A stretch of 64,000 bases of DNA from the NCBI RefSeq assembly GCF_000023465.1, contig NC_014041.1, positions 951,001 through 1,015,000 on the forward strand. The letters run 5' to 3'. Position 1 is the stretch's first letter, and every line of letters begins with the position of its first letter. Below are positions 16,287-25,874 of the stretch, one piece after another. The notes below the pieces were generated by a model that saw only the letters and a program-made list of their open reading frames with translations, searched no databases and was not told the DNA's origin. Source of the stretch: Zunongwangia profunda SM-A87. Its GTDB lineage: Bacteria; Bacteroidota; Bacteroidia; Flavobacteriales; Flavobacteriaceae. Both the position numbers and the translations under genes were made by a program.

Positions 16287-17417
16287 ATGGAATTTGAACT
16301 TTTAAAGACCGATCCTGCCAGTAAAGCCAGAGCCGGTAAGATAACTACAGATCATGGAGTTATAGAAACCCCAATTTTTATGCCTGTAGGAACTGTAGCC
16401 TCTGTTAAAGGAGTACATCAAACCGAATTGAAGCAAGAAATTAATCCAGATATAATTTTAGGAAATACGTATCATCTTTATTTACGTCCTAAAACCGGCA
16501 TTCTTAAAAAAGCAGGCGGGCTTCATAAGTTTATGAATTGGGATCGTAATATCCTTACCGACAGTGGTGGTTATCAGGTATATTCGCTTTCAGGAAGAAG
16601 AAAGATTAAAGAAGAAGGTGTTAAGTTTAAATCTCATATCGATGGTTCTTACCATGTTTTTACGCCAGAAAATGTAATGGAAATTCAACGTGAGATCGGA
16701 GCCGATATTATTATGGCTTTTGATGAGTGTACACCTTATCCATGTGACTATAATTATGCCAAAAGATCGATGCATATGACGCATCGCTGGCTGGACAGGT
16801 GTATTAAACATTTTGGGGAAACACCGCCACTTTACGGATACGATCAAACTTTATTCCCAATTGTTCAGGGAAGTACGTATAAAGATTTAAGAAGACAGTC
16901 TGCGGAATATATCGCCTCCAGAAATGCTGAAGGAAATGCGATAGGAGGTCTATCTGTTGGGGAACCTGCGGAAGAAATGTATGCTATGACCGAGGTGGTG
17001 ACCGAGATTCTTCCTGAAGATAAACCACGATATTTAATGGGAGTAGGTACGCCTATCAATATTTTAGAAAATATTGCCCTTGGTATCGATATGTTTGATT
17101 GTGTAATGCCCACCCGAAATGCAAGAAACGGGATGCTTTTCACAGCACACGGCAGCATTAATATCAAAAATAAAAAATGGGAAGACGATTTTTCGCCCAT
17201 AGACGATATGGGGATTACTTTTGTAGATACCCAATATTCGAAAGCATACGTTCGGCATTTATTTACCGTTAATGAAATGCTTGGCAAGCAAATTGCAACC
17301 ATTCATAACCTTGGTTTTTATCTTTGGCTGGTACGCGAGGCCAGAAAGCATATCTTAGCAGGAGATTTTAGAGCCTGGAAAGACATGATGGTAAAACAAA
17401 TGGATAAAAGACTATAA
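16287..17417 (+). CDS. tgt: Queuine tRNA-ribosyltransferase (tRNA-guanine transglycosylase)
   Basis: Exchanges guanine 34 of GUN-anticodon tRNAs for the queuosine precursor. Family blocks are intact: PIFMPVGTVASVKGV, GNTYHLYLRP, LTDSGGYQVYSL, FDECTPYP, PIVQGS, GGLSVGEP, and the catalytic region FDCVMPTRNARNG. In the zinc site of the E. coli enzyme, three cysteines (CxCxxC) come just before the YSRAYLRH-like block. Here that stretch reads MGITFVDTQYSKAYVRHL with no cysteine, while the histidine in ATIHNL remains. The ATG at 16287 (MEFELLKTDP) is chosen over the in-frame upstream TTG. lptF/G starts 12 bases after the stop. Confidence 0.92.
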   Translation: MEFELLKTDPASKARAGKITTDHGVIETPIFMPVGTVASVKGVHQTELKQEINPDIILGNTYHLYLRPKTGILKKAGGLHKFMNWDRNILTDSGGYQVYSLSGRRKIKEEGVKFKSHIDGSYHVFTPENVMEIQREIGADIIMAFDECTPYPCDYNYAKRSMHMTHRWLDRCIKHFGETPPLYGYDQTLFPIVQGSTYKDLRRQSAEYIASRNAEGNAIGGLSVGEPAEEMYAMTEVVTEILPEDKPRYLMGVGTPINILENIALGIDMFDCVMPTRNARNGMLFTAHGSINIKNKKWEDDFSPIDDMGITFVDTQYSKAYVRHLFTVNEMLGKQIATIHNLGFYLWLVREARKHILAGDFRAWKDMMVKQMDKRL

Positions 17418-17429
17418 AAACATCGTAGT

Positions 17430-18506
17430 TTGAAAATTTTAGACTGGTATATTTTAAAGCGCTACTTAGGAACCTTCAGTATGATGCTGTTATTATTTAT
17501 CCCTATCGGGATAACGGTTAATCTTGCTGAAAAAATAGATAAGATTCTTGAAAATGAAGTTCCTTTTGTTGAGGTAGCCGAATACTATCTAAATTTCACG
17601 ATCTATTTTGCCAATCTTCTATTTCCGCTCTTTTTATTTTTATCCATTATCTGGTTTACCTCAAAATTGGCCAATAATACTGAAGTTATAGCTTTTTTAA
17701 GTAGTGGAGTTTCTTTTTATCGATTTTTAAGACCCTATATTATTGGAGCTACTATCGTGTGTATTGCGGCCTTAGGACTAAGTATGTTTTTGGCTCCAAA
17801 AGCAAGTAAGGGCTTTAATGAATTTAAATACGAGTATTTAAAAAGAGGGCACGAAACCCAGGAAACTAAAGATGTATATCGGCAGGTGAATGATAATGAA
17901 GTGATTTATGCCAGCCATTTTCGTCCCAAAACACATACCGCCAATAACTTTGTGATAGAGCATTTTGAAGGTAATCAGTTAAAATTTAAAATAAGTGCCT
18001 CCAGGTTGAAATTCAATACCGAAGATTCTACGTATACCTTAACCAATGTTGATAAAAGAATTATTGGTGAAAACGGAGATATCATGAGTAATCAAGCTAA
18101 ATTAGATACGATTCTGCCTTTTGAATTTGATGAATTAACGCCAGAAACCTATATCGCTGAGACTTTAAGTTTCTCTGAACTCAATGAATTTATAAAAAAA
18201 GAAAGTCGGCGTGGATCGGGTAACATGAATATGTATCTGGTAGCTGCCTATAAGCGAGTTAGTATTCCAGTTTCGGCATTTATACTTACTATCATCGCTG
18301 TAGCAGTATCATCGATGAAGCGTCGTGGCGGAATGGGCGTAAATCTTGCCGTAGGGATTTCCCTGGCTTTTATTTTTATCTTTTTTGATAAAGTTTTTGG
18401 TACAATAGCCGAGCAGTCAACCTTTTCACCCCTACTGGCGGTTTGGATTCCTAATATCTCATTTGGTATACTGGCAGTGTTTTTATTGTTAAAAGCGAAA
18501 CGTTAA
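17430..18506 (+). CDS. LPS transport permease of the LptF/LptG (YjgP/YjgQ) family
   Basis: Inner-membrane permease of the ABC system that extracts lipopolysaccharide and passes it to the periplasmic bridge. It has six membrane segments in the family pattern: three near the N-terminus (about residues 12-35, 55-75, 100-122), a periplasmic jellyroll of about 150 residues, then three near the C-terminus. It opens MKILDWYILKRYLGTF, the normal start of the family. Whether it is LptF or LptG cannot be told from one copy. The frame begins with TTG at 17430, 12 bases after tgt, so it is likely co-transcribed. Confidence 0.88.
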   Translation: MKILDWYILKRYLGTFSMMLLLFIPIGITVNLAEKIDKILENEVPFVEVAEYYLNFTIYFANLLFPLFLFLSIIWFTSKLANNTEVIAFLSSGVSFYRFLRPYIIGATIVCIAALGLSMFLAPKASKGFNEFKYEYLKRGHETQETKDVYRQVNDNEVIYASHFRPKTHTANNFVIEHFEGNQLKFKISASRLKFNTEDSTYTLTNVDKRIIGENGDIMSNQAKLDTILPFEFDELTPETYIAETLSFSELNEFIKKESRRGSGNMNMYLVAAYKRVSIPVSAFILTIIAVAVSSMKRRGGMGVNLAVGISLAFIFIFFDKVFGTIAEQSTFSPLLAVWIPNISFGILAVFLLLKAKR

Positions 18507-18552
18507 TAAAAATAATTAAGCTCAGGCTTTAATTCTTCGATTTAAAGTTTGT

Positions 18553-18560
18553 TATATTTG
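18553..18560 (+). promoter_or_regulatory. -7 promoter box of accA
   Basis: TATATTTG fits the Bacteroidota -7 consensus and lies 31 bases before the accA ATG. No convincing -33 element is seen. Confidence 0.5.
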
Positions 18561-18591
18561 TAGGCTCAAATTAAAACAACCATAGCTACTT

Positions 18592-19545
18592 ATGGAATAT
18601 TTAGACTTTGAATTACCGATTAAAGAGCTTGAAGAGCAGTACGAGCGCGCCTGTAATATAGGCGAGGAAAGCGAGGTGGATGTAACTGCTACCTGCAAGC
18701 AAATCGAGAAAAAACTTCAGGAAAAAAAGAAACAGATCTATAAAAATTTAACTGCATGGCAAAGAGTGCAGTTGTCCAGACATCCTAACCGTCCTTATAC
18801 CTTAGATTACATTAATGCTATTTGTGGTGATACATTTTTAGAATTACATGGCGATCGAAGTGTAAAAGACGATAAAGCCATGATTGGCGGTCTGGGGAAA
18901 ATTGGTGATCAAAGTTTTATGTTTGTTGGCCAGCAAAAAGGCTATAACACCAAAACAAGGCAGTATCGTAATTTTGGGATGGCTAATCCAGAAGGTTACC
19001 GCAAGGCTTTACGCTTAATGAAATCTGCAGAGAAATTTAATCTTCCTGTAGTATGTTTTGTGGATACTCCCGGAGCTTATCCTGGACTGGAGGCCGAGGA
19101 GCGAGGGCAGGGCGAAGCTATTGCTCGTAATATCCTCGAAATGACACGTCTTAGTGTACCGGTTATTGTTGTGATTATTGGTGAAGGAGCCAGTGGTGGT
19201 GCGCTAGGAATAGGTGTGGGGAATAGAGTTTTGATGTTAGAGAATACCTGGTATTCTGTAATTTCTCCTGAATCTTGTTCCTCTATCTTATGGAGAAGCT
19301 GGGAATATAAAGAAACTGCAGCTGAAGCTTTAAAACTTACAGCTGAAGATATGAAAAAGCAAAAGCTTATTGACGAGATCGTAAAAGAGCCACTTGGTGG
19401 TGCACATAGTGATCGCGACGGCGCTTTTAAAGCTGTGGAAAAATCTATTTTGAAAGCTTTTGAAGAGCTTAAAAGTTTATCAAAAGAAGATTTGATAAGT
19501 TCCAGAATGGATAAATATTTGGAAATGGGTGTCTATCAAGACTAA
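18592..19545 (+). CDS. accA: Acetyl-CoA carboxylase, carboxyltransferase subunit alpha
   Basis: With AccD it transfers the carboxyl group from biotin on AccB to acetyl-CoA, giving malonyl-CoA for fatty acid synthesis. Characteristic blocks: [87 protein letters not shown]. The length of 317 residues is standard. A -7 box lies just upstream and a clear terminator 28 bases after the stop, so it appears monocistronic. Confidence 0.96.
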   Translation: MEYLDFELPIKELEEQYERACNIGEESEVDVTATCKQIEKKLQEKKKQIYKNLTAWQRVQLSRHPNRPYTLDYINAICGDTFLELHGDRSVKDDKAMIGGLGKIGDQSFMFVGQQKGYNTKTRQYRNFGMANPEGYRKALRLMKSAEKFNLPVVCFVDTPGAYPGLEAEERGQGEAIARNILEMTRLSVPVIVVIIGEGASGGALGIGVGNRVLMLENTWYSVISPESCSSILWRSWEYKETAAEALKLTAEDMKKQKLIDEIVKEPLGGAHSDRDGAFKAVEKSILKAFEELKSLSKEDLISSRMDKYLEMGVYQD

Positions 19546-19572
19546 CCCGTTAAAAATCATAATAGATGAGGG

Positions 19573-19601
19573 AATCCGAAACAAACGTTTCGGATTTTTT
19601 T
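19573..19601 (+). terminator. Terminator after accA
   Basis: Stem AATCCGAAAC (19573-19582) with GTTTCGGATT (19587-19596), a 4-base loop, and a T run to 19601. Confidence 0.9.
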
Positions 19602-19712
19602 GGCCTTATTAACAAAAAAATAAAGTTTTCAACAACCAGATTGTTTACTAGTAGTGAACTAGAAATCGCTATTTTCTTAAGAACTACTTAGCAAATTGGT
19701 TACATTCGTGCT

Positions 19713-21269
19713 ATGGAAAAAATCGCAACATCACCAGCATATAATAAACAGAATTCTAATGTAATTAGTCTCGAGAAGGGGAAGATACCTCCTCAGGCTG
19801 TTGATTTAGAGGAAGTTGTGCTTGGGGCGATGATGATCGATAAAAAAGGGGTAGATGAGATTATCGATATCCTACACCCTGATGCTTTTTATAAGAACTC
19901 GCACAAGCTTATTTACGAAGCTATTTTCAAGCTTTTTGAAAATACCGAGGCGATTGACTTATTAACGGTTTCCAACCAGCTCAAGAAGGATGGGAATTTT
20001 GAAAAGGCAGGTGGTGATTATTACCTCATTCAGCTTACCCAAAGAGTATCATCTTCAGCCCATATCGAGTTTCACGCGAGGATCATTTTACAGAAATATA
20101 TCCAACGTAGTCTGATCAAAATTTCTGCGGAAATTATTGAAGAAGCTTATGATGAAAGTGTAGATGTATTTGACCTTTTAGATTCTGCTGAAGCCAAATT
20201 GTATGAGGTGACTCAGGGAAATATTAAAAAGTCTACCGAATCTGCACAAAGTCTGGTGATTCAGGCAAAAGCAAGGATTCAGGATATATCAAACAGAGAA
20301 GGATTAAGTGGTGTGCCATCAGGATTCGATAAGTTAGATGAGCTTACTTCGGGATGGCAGCCTTCAGATTTAATTATTGTAGCGGCTCGTCCCGGTATGG
20401 GGAAAACAGCACTAACCTTATCGATGGCAAGGAATATCGCAGTAGGACAGGGCATCCCGGTAGCCTTCTTCTCGCTGGAGATGTCCTCGGTACAGTTAAT
20501 TACTCGATTGATTTCTTCGGAAACCGGACTTTCTTCGGAAAAACTAAGAACGGGTAATCTTGAAAAACATGAGTGGGAGCAGCTTAACGTAAAGGTAAAA
20601 GACCTTGAAAAAGCACCGCTTTTTATTGATGATACCCCCTCGTTGTCTATTTTCGATCTTAGAGCGAAAGCACGCCGACTGGCCTCTCAATTTGGTATCA
20701 AGTTAATCGTCATCGATTATTTGCAGTTGATGACTGCCGGGGGAACGCAAAAAGGAGGAAACCGTGAACAGGAGATTTCCACGATTTCCCGAAACCTAAA
20801 GGCACTGGCAAAAGAATTAAATGTTCCGGTAATTGCACTTTCTCAGTTATCCCGTGCGGTAGAAACCCGTGGGGGTAGTAAAAGACCTTTACTATCAGAT
20901 CTTAGGGAATCTGGAGCGATCGAGCAGGATGCAGATATCGTATCCTTTATTTACCGTCCTGAATATTATAAAATTGAGGAGTGGGATGATGAAGAGCGAT
21001 CTCCAACAGAAGGACAGGGAGAATTTATTGTCGCAAAACACCGTAACGGTGGTTTGGAAAATATCCGTCTTAAATTTATTGGTCATCTTGGTAAATTTGA
21101 TAACTTAGAAGACTTTGATTCGCCTTTCGAATTTCATTCAAAAATGAATGATGGAGACGGTGATAACGAGTTTGGAAGCGGTAATCTTCCAAGTCCAAGT
21201 GCAGATGAAGCTTTTGGAAGTTCGATGAATGATTTTAATCAGGATGATGATAGTGACGTTCCGTTCTAA
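19713..21269 (+). CDS. dnaB: Replicative DNA helicase DnaB
   Basis: Hexameric 5'-3' helicase of the replication fork. The N-terminal DnaB domain (PPQAVDLEEVVLGAMMIDK) is followed by the RecA-like motor: Walker A ARPGMGKTAL near residues 227-236, FFSLEMS, Walker B LIVIDYLQLM near 337-346, and the SQLSR...RPLLSDLRESGAIEQDAD block. The last 50 residues are an acidic, glycine and serine-rich tail (MNDGDGDNEFGSGN, DDDSDVPF). At 518 residues it is normal, with no intein. The next open frame could start inside its last 41 bases. Confidence 0.96.
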   Translation: MEKIATSPAYNKQNSNVISLEKGKIPPQAVDLEEVVLGAMMIDKKGVDEIIDILHPDAFYKNSHKLIYEAIFKLFENTEAIDLLTVSNQLKKDGNFEKAGGDYYLIQLTQRVSSSAHIEFHARIILQKYIQRSLIKISAEIIEEAYDESVDVFDLLDSAEAKLYEVTQGNIKKSTESAQSLVIQAKARIQDISNREGLSGVPSGFDKLDELTSGWQPSDLIIVAARPGMGKTALTLSMARNIAVGQGIPVAFFSLEMSSVQLITRLISSETGLSSEKLRTGNLEKHEWEQLNVKVKDLEKAPLFIDDTPSLSIFDLRAKARRLASQFGIKLIVIDYLQLMTAGGTQKGGNREQEISTISRNLKALAKELNVPVIALSQLSRAVETRGGSKRPLLSDLRESGAIEQDADIVSFIYRPEYYKIEEWDDEERSPTEGQGEFIVAKHRNGGLENIRLKFIGHLGKFDNLEDFDSPFEFHSKMNDGDGDNEFGSGNLPSPSADEAFGSSMNDFNQDDDSDVPF

Positions 21270-22560
21270 ATTTAGAAAAGTAAAAAATAACCAAAGACAG
21301 TTTAAGGCATTAATGCTTTTTACTGTCTTTTTCTTTTTGGGTCTGACCGGTTTTGCCAATAAGATTTTGGTGCCAATGGATCCGGATACGCAGCAAAATC
21401 ATCTTAAAGCCTACGGGATTACCTATTTTGCTTTGGAACATCAGATTAAAGCGCAGTGGTTATTAAATTATCGCGGTGGTTCTTTTCTTTTTGATGCTGA
21501 AGATCTTTTAGAAAAAGAATGCAAAATTAGAGGTGTTTCTTTTGAAATATTAACCGATAATGATGCATTGGCCATATTGGATGAAATTTCCAGTCCTTCT
21601 AAAAATATGGAAAGTGTGATTTTAGAAAAGGCTCCAAAAATTGCGGTGTATTCACCCAAAGGAAATAAACCCTGGGACGATGCGGTAACCATGGCGCTTA
21701 CCTATGCTGAAATTCCTTACGAAACTATTTATGACACCGAAGTTTTAAATGATGCACTTGTTCTGTATGACTGGTTACACTTGCACCACGAAGATTTTAC
21801 TGGGCAATACGGGAAGTTTTACAGAGCTTATCGAACTGCCCCCTGGTACATTGAAGATAAAAAGAATGCAGAGGCTCTGGCCGAAAATTTAGGTTACCGC
21901 AAAGTATCTGAAGAAAAGCTGGCTGTAGCTTTAAAGATTAGGGATTATGTAGTTGGGGGCGGATTTATGTTTGCGATGTGTAGCGCAACTGATAGTTTTG
22001 ATATTGCGCTTGCCGCTGAAAATACCGATATAGCTGAACCTATGTTTGACGGGGATCCTAGTGATCCCGGCTATCAATCGAAGTTAGATTTTACAAACTC
22101 TTTCGCTTTTACTGATTTTATTCTGGAAAGAAACCCTATGGTCTATGAGTTTTCGTCTATAGATATGACTGCCAAAAGAGCGGTACCTATGGAGAAAGAT
22201 TATTTCACCCTTATGGACTATTCCGCAAAGTGGGACGTAATTCCTACGATGTTAACCCAAAATCATACAAGACTGGTTAAGGGATTTATGGGGCAAACCA
22301 CTGCGTATAACCCGGATAATATAAAAGCTAATGTGTTGGTGATGGGAGAGAATAAGGTAAATGGAGAGGCAAGGTATATCCATGGTGTAAAAGGAAAAGG
22401 ATTTTTTACTTTTTATGGAGGTCACGATCCAGAGGATTATCAGCATCGAGTAGGAGATCCTAAAACCGAGCTGGAGTTACATCCAAATTCTCCCGGCTAT
22501 CGATTGATATTGAATAACGTATTATTTCCGGCTGCGAAAAAGAAAAAGAAGAAAACATAA
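21229..22560 (+). CDS. Exported protein of the family often named asparagine synthetase B in flavobacteria
   Basis: 443 residues that open with a basic stretch and a hydrophobic segment (FKALMLFTVFFFLGLTGFA), so it is probably exported. The rest is well conserved-looking (NKILVPMDPDTQQNHLKAYG, LNYRGGSFLFD, GKFYRAYRTAPWY, FYGGHDPEDYQHRVGDP), and I recall this protein from flavobacterial genomes under the name asparagine synthetase B. It has neither the N-terminal catalytic cysteine nor the ATP loop of that enzyme, so I do not accept that function. The start at 21229 overlaps dnaB by 41 bases; ATG 21313 (MLFTVFFFLG) is the other possibility. Confidence 0.7.
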   Translation: MILIRMMIVTFRSKFRKVKNNQRQFKALMLFTVFFFLGLTGFANKILVPMDPDTQQNHLKAYGITYFALEHQIKAQWLLNYRGGSFLFDAEDLLEKECKIRGVSFEILTDNDALAILDEISSPSKNMESVILEKAPKIAVYSPKGNKPWDDAVTMALTYAEIPYETIYDTEVLNDALVLYDWLHLHHEDFTGQYGKFYRAYRTAPWYIEDKKNAEALAENLGYRKVSEEKLAVALKIRDYVVGGGFMFAMCSATDSFDIALAAENTDIAEPMFDGDPSDPGYQSKLDFTNSFAFTDFILERNPMVYEFSSIDMTAKRAVPMEKDYFTLMDYSAKWDVIPTMLTQNHTRLVKGFMGQTTAYNPDNIKANVLVMGENKVNGEARYIHGVKGKGFFTFYGGHDPEDYQHRVGDPKTELELHPNSPGYRLILNNVLFPAAKKKKKKT

Positions 22561-22562
22561 GG

Positions 22563-22600
22563 ATCTTGGTTAAAAAAAATTGCTTTTTTAGCTAAGATTT
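22563..22600 (+). terminator. Probable terminator after the exported protein
   Basis: An imperfect 15-16 bp stem with two G-T pairs (22563-22578 with 22583-22598) rich in A and T, starting 3 bases past the stop codon. Weaker than the other terminators in the window because it has little GC and a short T tail. Confidence 0.5.
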
Positions 22601-22635
22601 ATCTGTATTTATATTTTAAATAGAAGAATGATAAA

Positions 22636-23058
22636 ATGAAGATATTTCAGAAACAAATAGCATTAAAACCTAAATCCAGGGGATTTCATTTGGTAACCAG
22701 TGAAATTGTAAATCAGTTTCCCGAGATTGGTGAAATTCAGCAGGGTATTTTACAAGTGTTTATAAAACATACTTCTGCTGGATTAACGATAAATGAAAAT
22801 GCCGATCCTACCGTAAGGGATGATTTTGAAAGTCATATCAATAAAATGGTTCCGGAAGATCAGCCTTATTATCGTCATACTTTTGAGGGATCAGACGATA
22901 TGCCGGCGCATATTAAAGCCTCGCTTATGGGGACATCAGTTCAAATTCCAGTCACTAACGGTAAATTAAATTTAGGGACCTGGCAAGGTATTTATTTATG
23001 CGAACACAGGAATCACGGAGGTTCCAGAAAACTCGTGCTTAGCCTTATGGGAGCTTAA
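22636..23058 (+). CDS. YjbQ family protein (UPF0047)
   Basis: A compact 140-residue protein of the YjbQ/UPF0047 family. Conserved parts are FIKHTSAGLTINENADPTVRDDFE, WRHT-like YYRHTFEGSDDMPAHIKASLMG, and the ending LGTWQGIYLCEHRNHGGSRKLVLSLMG. Some members show weak thiamine-phosphate synthase activity, but the physiological role is unsettled. The histidine and glutamate positions of the family's metal or anion site are present. It stands alone, 75 bases after the preceding stop. Confidence 0.9.
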   Translation: MKIFQKQIALKPKSRGFHLVTSEIVNQFPEIGEIQQGILQVFIKHTSAGLTINENADPTVRDDFESHINKMVPEDQPYYRHTFEGSDDMPAHIKASLMGTSVQIPVTNGKLNLGTWQGIYLCEHRNHGGSRKLVLSLMGA

Positions 23059-23264
23059 ACCAGATAGATGGTTTCCCCTTTCCCTTATTAGCCAATAGGT
23101 AATGATATTTTGATGAAATCTCTACAACTATCTTATCAGCATTTTTTGAAACGGTAAAAGGTTTTGCAATTTATAATTTATGGGCATGCCCAAGATTGTT
23201 GATTAGGGCTTCCATTTCATTTTAAAATTAGAACCTTTATTTTTTAATCCTAAAAATAAAGTTT

Positions 23265-24488
23265 ATGAAAAATAGAATAATTTCTGTTTTCTTGGTTGTT
23301 TTTGGTCTTTTAAACGGTCTTGCTCAGGAACTCTATGATATTCCTGATGGAAAGGCAACAAGATGGGCAAGCTTCGAAAATGCTAAGGCCGAAAAGGGCG
23401 GCGGTGGTAAAGAAAACAAAGGTGCCAAAGGCCATCCATTTGAACGTATTCCGGCGGGGAAAAGCCTTGATCTTTTGGATATCGATGGCAGCGGTACGAT
23501 AAAAAGGATCTGGCTAACCATTAGTGATCGTTCGCCCGAAATGCTTCGGGCATTAACTATTAAAATGTTTTGGGAAGGTAGTGATAAACCTGCCGTAGCT
23601 GTACCTTTGGGAGATTTTTTTGGGTTAGGTTTAGGACAAAAAACAGCTTTCGAAAACAAACTATTTAGCGATCCGGAAGGCCGTTCTTTTAATTGTTTCG
23701 TTCCCATGCCGTTTCAAAAATCGGCTCGCATTACGATAACAAATGAATCCGATAAAGATTTAGATGCCATATTTTATGATATAAACTTATTGAAGGAAAA
23801 TCATGAGGGTGAATTATTTTATTTTCATGCCTATTGGAATCGTGAGAAAAATACCACTTTAGGAGAAGCGTTTAAGATCTTGCCGAAAATTAATGGTAAG
23901 GGACGTTTTATAGGAACTAATATGGGGATTGTTACCAATAAATTATATAACGATACCTGGTGGGGTGAAGGCGAGGTAAAAATGTATATCGATGGCGACT
24001 CCAATTTTCCAAGTCTGGTAGGTTCAGGAACAGAGGATTATGTAGGTACGGCCTATGGACAGGGAACTTATAATCATATGTTTCAGGGATCGCTTCTTGC
24101 CGATAAGGAAGAGGGCGCATTTGCATTCTATCGGTATCATATTCCAGACCCTGTATATTTTTATGGGGATATTAAAGTGACTATTCAGCAAATGGGTGGT
24201 GCTCCCAGAGATGTGGTTCGAAAATTGGTAGAAAACGGAGCAGATCTAATTCCGGTTACCATTGATCATGCCCCTAATTTTACAAAATTATTCGAGCTAG
24301 AAAATGCTCCTAAGCTTGAGGATAAGGATTTTCCAGATGGATGGACTAATTTTTATCGTAGCGATGATGTATCGGCAACGGCCTATTTTTATTTAAATAA
24401 GCCATATAGTGACTTACCACCACTTCAAACTGTAGAGTTGAGAACAGCGAATCTAATAAAGGCCGCGGTTGTAAAGAATGATTTGTAG
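23265..24488 (+). CDS. GH172 (DUF2961) family protein, exported
   Basis: 407 residues with signal peptide MKNRIISVFLVVFGLLNGLAQ. The mature part starts LYDIPDGKATRWASFENAKAEKGGGG and continues IKRIWLTI, VPLGDFFGLG, SFNCFVPMPFQKSARITITNES, and GSGTEDYVGTAYGQG, the signature blocks of DUF2961. That family is now GH172, whose studied members act on D-arabinofuranosides or fructofuranosides. A glutamate in the GSGTEDY block is a catalytic candidate. It stands at the edge of the polysaccharide region, facing the DUF4861 gene. The exact substrate cannot be read from the sequence; furanoside cleavage is the family expectation. Confidence 0.85.
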   Translation: MKNRIISVFLVVFGLLNGLAQELYDIPDGKATRWASFENAKAEKGGGGKENKGAKGHPFERIPAGKSLDLLDIDGSGTIKRIWLTISDRSPEMLRALTIKMFWEGSDKPAVAVPLGDFFGLGLGQKTAFENKLFSDPEGRSFNCFVPMPFQKSARITITNESDKDLDAIFYDINLLKENHEGELFYFHAYWNREKNTTLGEAFKILPKINGKGRFIGTNMGIVTNKLYNDTWWGEGEVKMYIDGDSNFPSLVGSGTEDYVGTAYGQGTYNHMFQGSLLADKEEGAFAFYRYHIPDPVYFYGDIKVTIQQMGGAPRDVVRKLVENGADLIPVTIDHAPNFTKLFELENAPKLEDKDFPDGWTNFYRSDDVSATAYFYLNKPYSDLPPLQTVELRTANLIKAAVVKNDL

Positions 24489-24651
24489 ATATCAAGTGCA
24501 GCTAAAAAGTACTTTGAAATTTTGACTTAATCAGCACTTCCAAAAAGTAATAATACTGCGATCCCGATGATTATCAGGGTGCGGCGATCTGGTTTAGACC
24601 TCTTGGGTGTGCATTGAGGTAATGATTTAGTAACTTTCTTCTTTTTATTTT

Positions 24652-25842
24652 TCAATGATATTCAAAATCAACTTTCAAAGGAGAAGCTATAATTTTAGTC
24701 TGTTTTTTTATGATTTCTATCCAGTCTTCTTTACTACTTACATCTCCGCTTTTTTCCCAGGCAAATCCTGCATAATAAGTAAACGGACTTTTAGGAGTAG
24801 TAGTAACTAAAAGATTGCTTTGATCTGGAAACTTACTTGTATAAGCAAATGCCGAGTCGATTACAGCCGGTTTCATCACAATACCTTCTCCAACCTGTGC
24901 ATCATCGATACGCTCCCAATGCATAATCCAGCCTTCTTCTTTATCAATCTCGTATTCTCCTTGATTGTTGTGCAATGTAATTCCGGTGGCGTAATTAGGG
25001 ATTCCATCTTCAGCTTCTATGCTAATTTCAAATTTTGAAAAATGAGATCCTAAAGCTAGGCTAATTCTTTTAGTTTCTTTTACATTATAAGGATCCCATG
25101 GGGCATAGCTTAACTCAAATATGGTTTTTAATGGGCCGCTGGCAATGGTTTTATATTCCACAAAATTTTGAGAAACATACAGACTGTCATTTTCAAAAAC
25201 ACCAAGGCCTCCTAACCCGCGACTATTACCTACATGGTAAGGATCATAACCTTCGCCATGATCTGTATGGTAATATCCTGGATTTTTAACATGTTCAGCA
25301 TACCACTTGTTGATAATGGATTTGTTGGTGCGTTTTAACCAGATATCGATCCCGCTGGAAAGAGTGCTTCCCTCCACACCTTCTAAAGCCTCTTTCTGCC
25401 CTGTTGGACCATAGGTTCTAAAAGCCACTTTATCATTTTCCCAGGCGTAATCATCTGTTCTTTCAGGAACAAACCTGGAATATGCCACGGCTTCTTTTTC
25501 GGGCATTGCAAATGAGCTGTCGCTTATTATTTTATAATGCGAAGTTTTATGGGCAGCAACTTTCGCCATAAATAAAAATTCTTCTGGAGTACCATCTTTA
25601 TCGTAATCGAGCCATTGATGTCTTATGGTCTTTCCAGTAGAATCTGTTATAAGAATGTAATCAATAGCAGCTTTTTCGAATTTGTCTAATAAGTTTTTAG
25701 CATCAAAACTTACAATTTCATTTCTATCAAAATCAAGGTCGTTACTAACTGAAATTGAAAAACCTGACTCTTCGGTTTTTTTGGGTTTACATCCGTTCGC
25801 GAGCAGCAGTCCTAGTATAGCAGTAGTAATTATTCTTTTCAT
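24652..25842 (-). CDS. DUF4861 domain lipoprotein
   Basis: 396 residues. The signal peptide MKRIITTAILGLLLANGC ends in a probable lipidated Cys 18 followed by KPKKTEES. The body matches DUF4861 as I know it: HQWLDYDKDGTPEEFLFMAKV, YSRFVPERTDDYAWENDKVAFRTYGP, GTLSSG-like GSTLSSGIDIWLKR, YYHTDHGEGYDPYHVGNSRGLGGLG. Such proteins occur in polysaccharide and uronate loci and are usually annotated without a proven reaction. The histidine-rich YYHTDHGEGYDPYHVG stretch could bind a metal or sugar. It lies 32 bases after the sensor gene in the same direction, so the two may be co-transcribed. Confidence 0.8.
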   Translation of the reverse strand: MKRIITTAILGLLLANGCKPKKTEESGFSISVSNDLDFDRNEIVSFDAKNLLDKFEKAAIDYILITDSTGKTIRHQWLDYDKDGTPEEFLFMAKVAAHKTSHYKIISDSSFAMPEKEAVAYSRFVPERTDDYAWENDKVAFRTYGPTGQKEALEGVEGSTLSSGIDIWLKRTNKSIINKWYAEHVKNPGYYHTDHGEGYDPYHVGNSRGLGGLGVFENDSLYVSQNFVEYKTIASGPLKTIFELSYAPWDPYNVKETKRISLALGSHFSKFEISIEAEDGIPNYATGITLHNNQGEYEIDKEEGWIMHWERIDDAQVGEGIVMKPAVIDSAFAYTSKFPDQSNLLVTTTPKSPFTYYAGFAWEKSGDVSSKEDWIEIIKKQTKIIASPLKVDFEYH

Positions 25843-25874
25843 TTTTGTTGAGGTTCCGTTTAAAATTTTAGTTT

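Noticed and set aside
16865..17302. 145-codon open frame on the minus strand inside tgt
   Set aside because: Complete overlap with a well-conserved gene on the other strand, and the translation shows no family pattern.
21229..22560. Asparagine synthetase
   Set aside because: No N-terminal catalytic cysteine and no ATP-binding SGGxDS loop; the protein seems exported.
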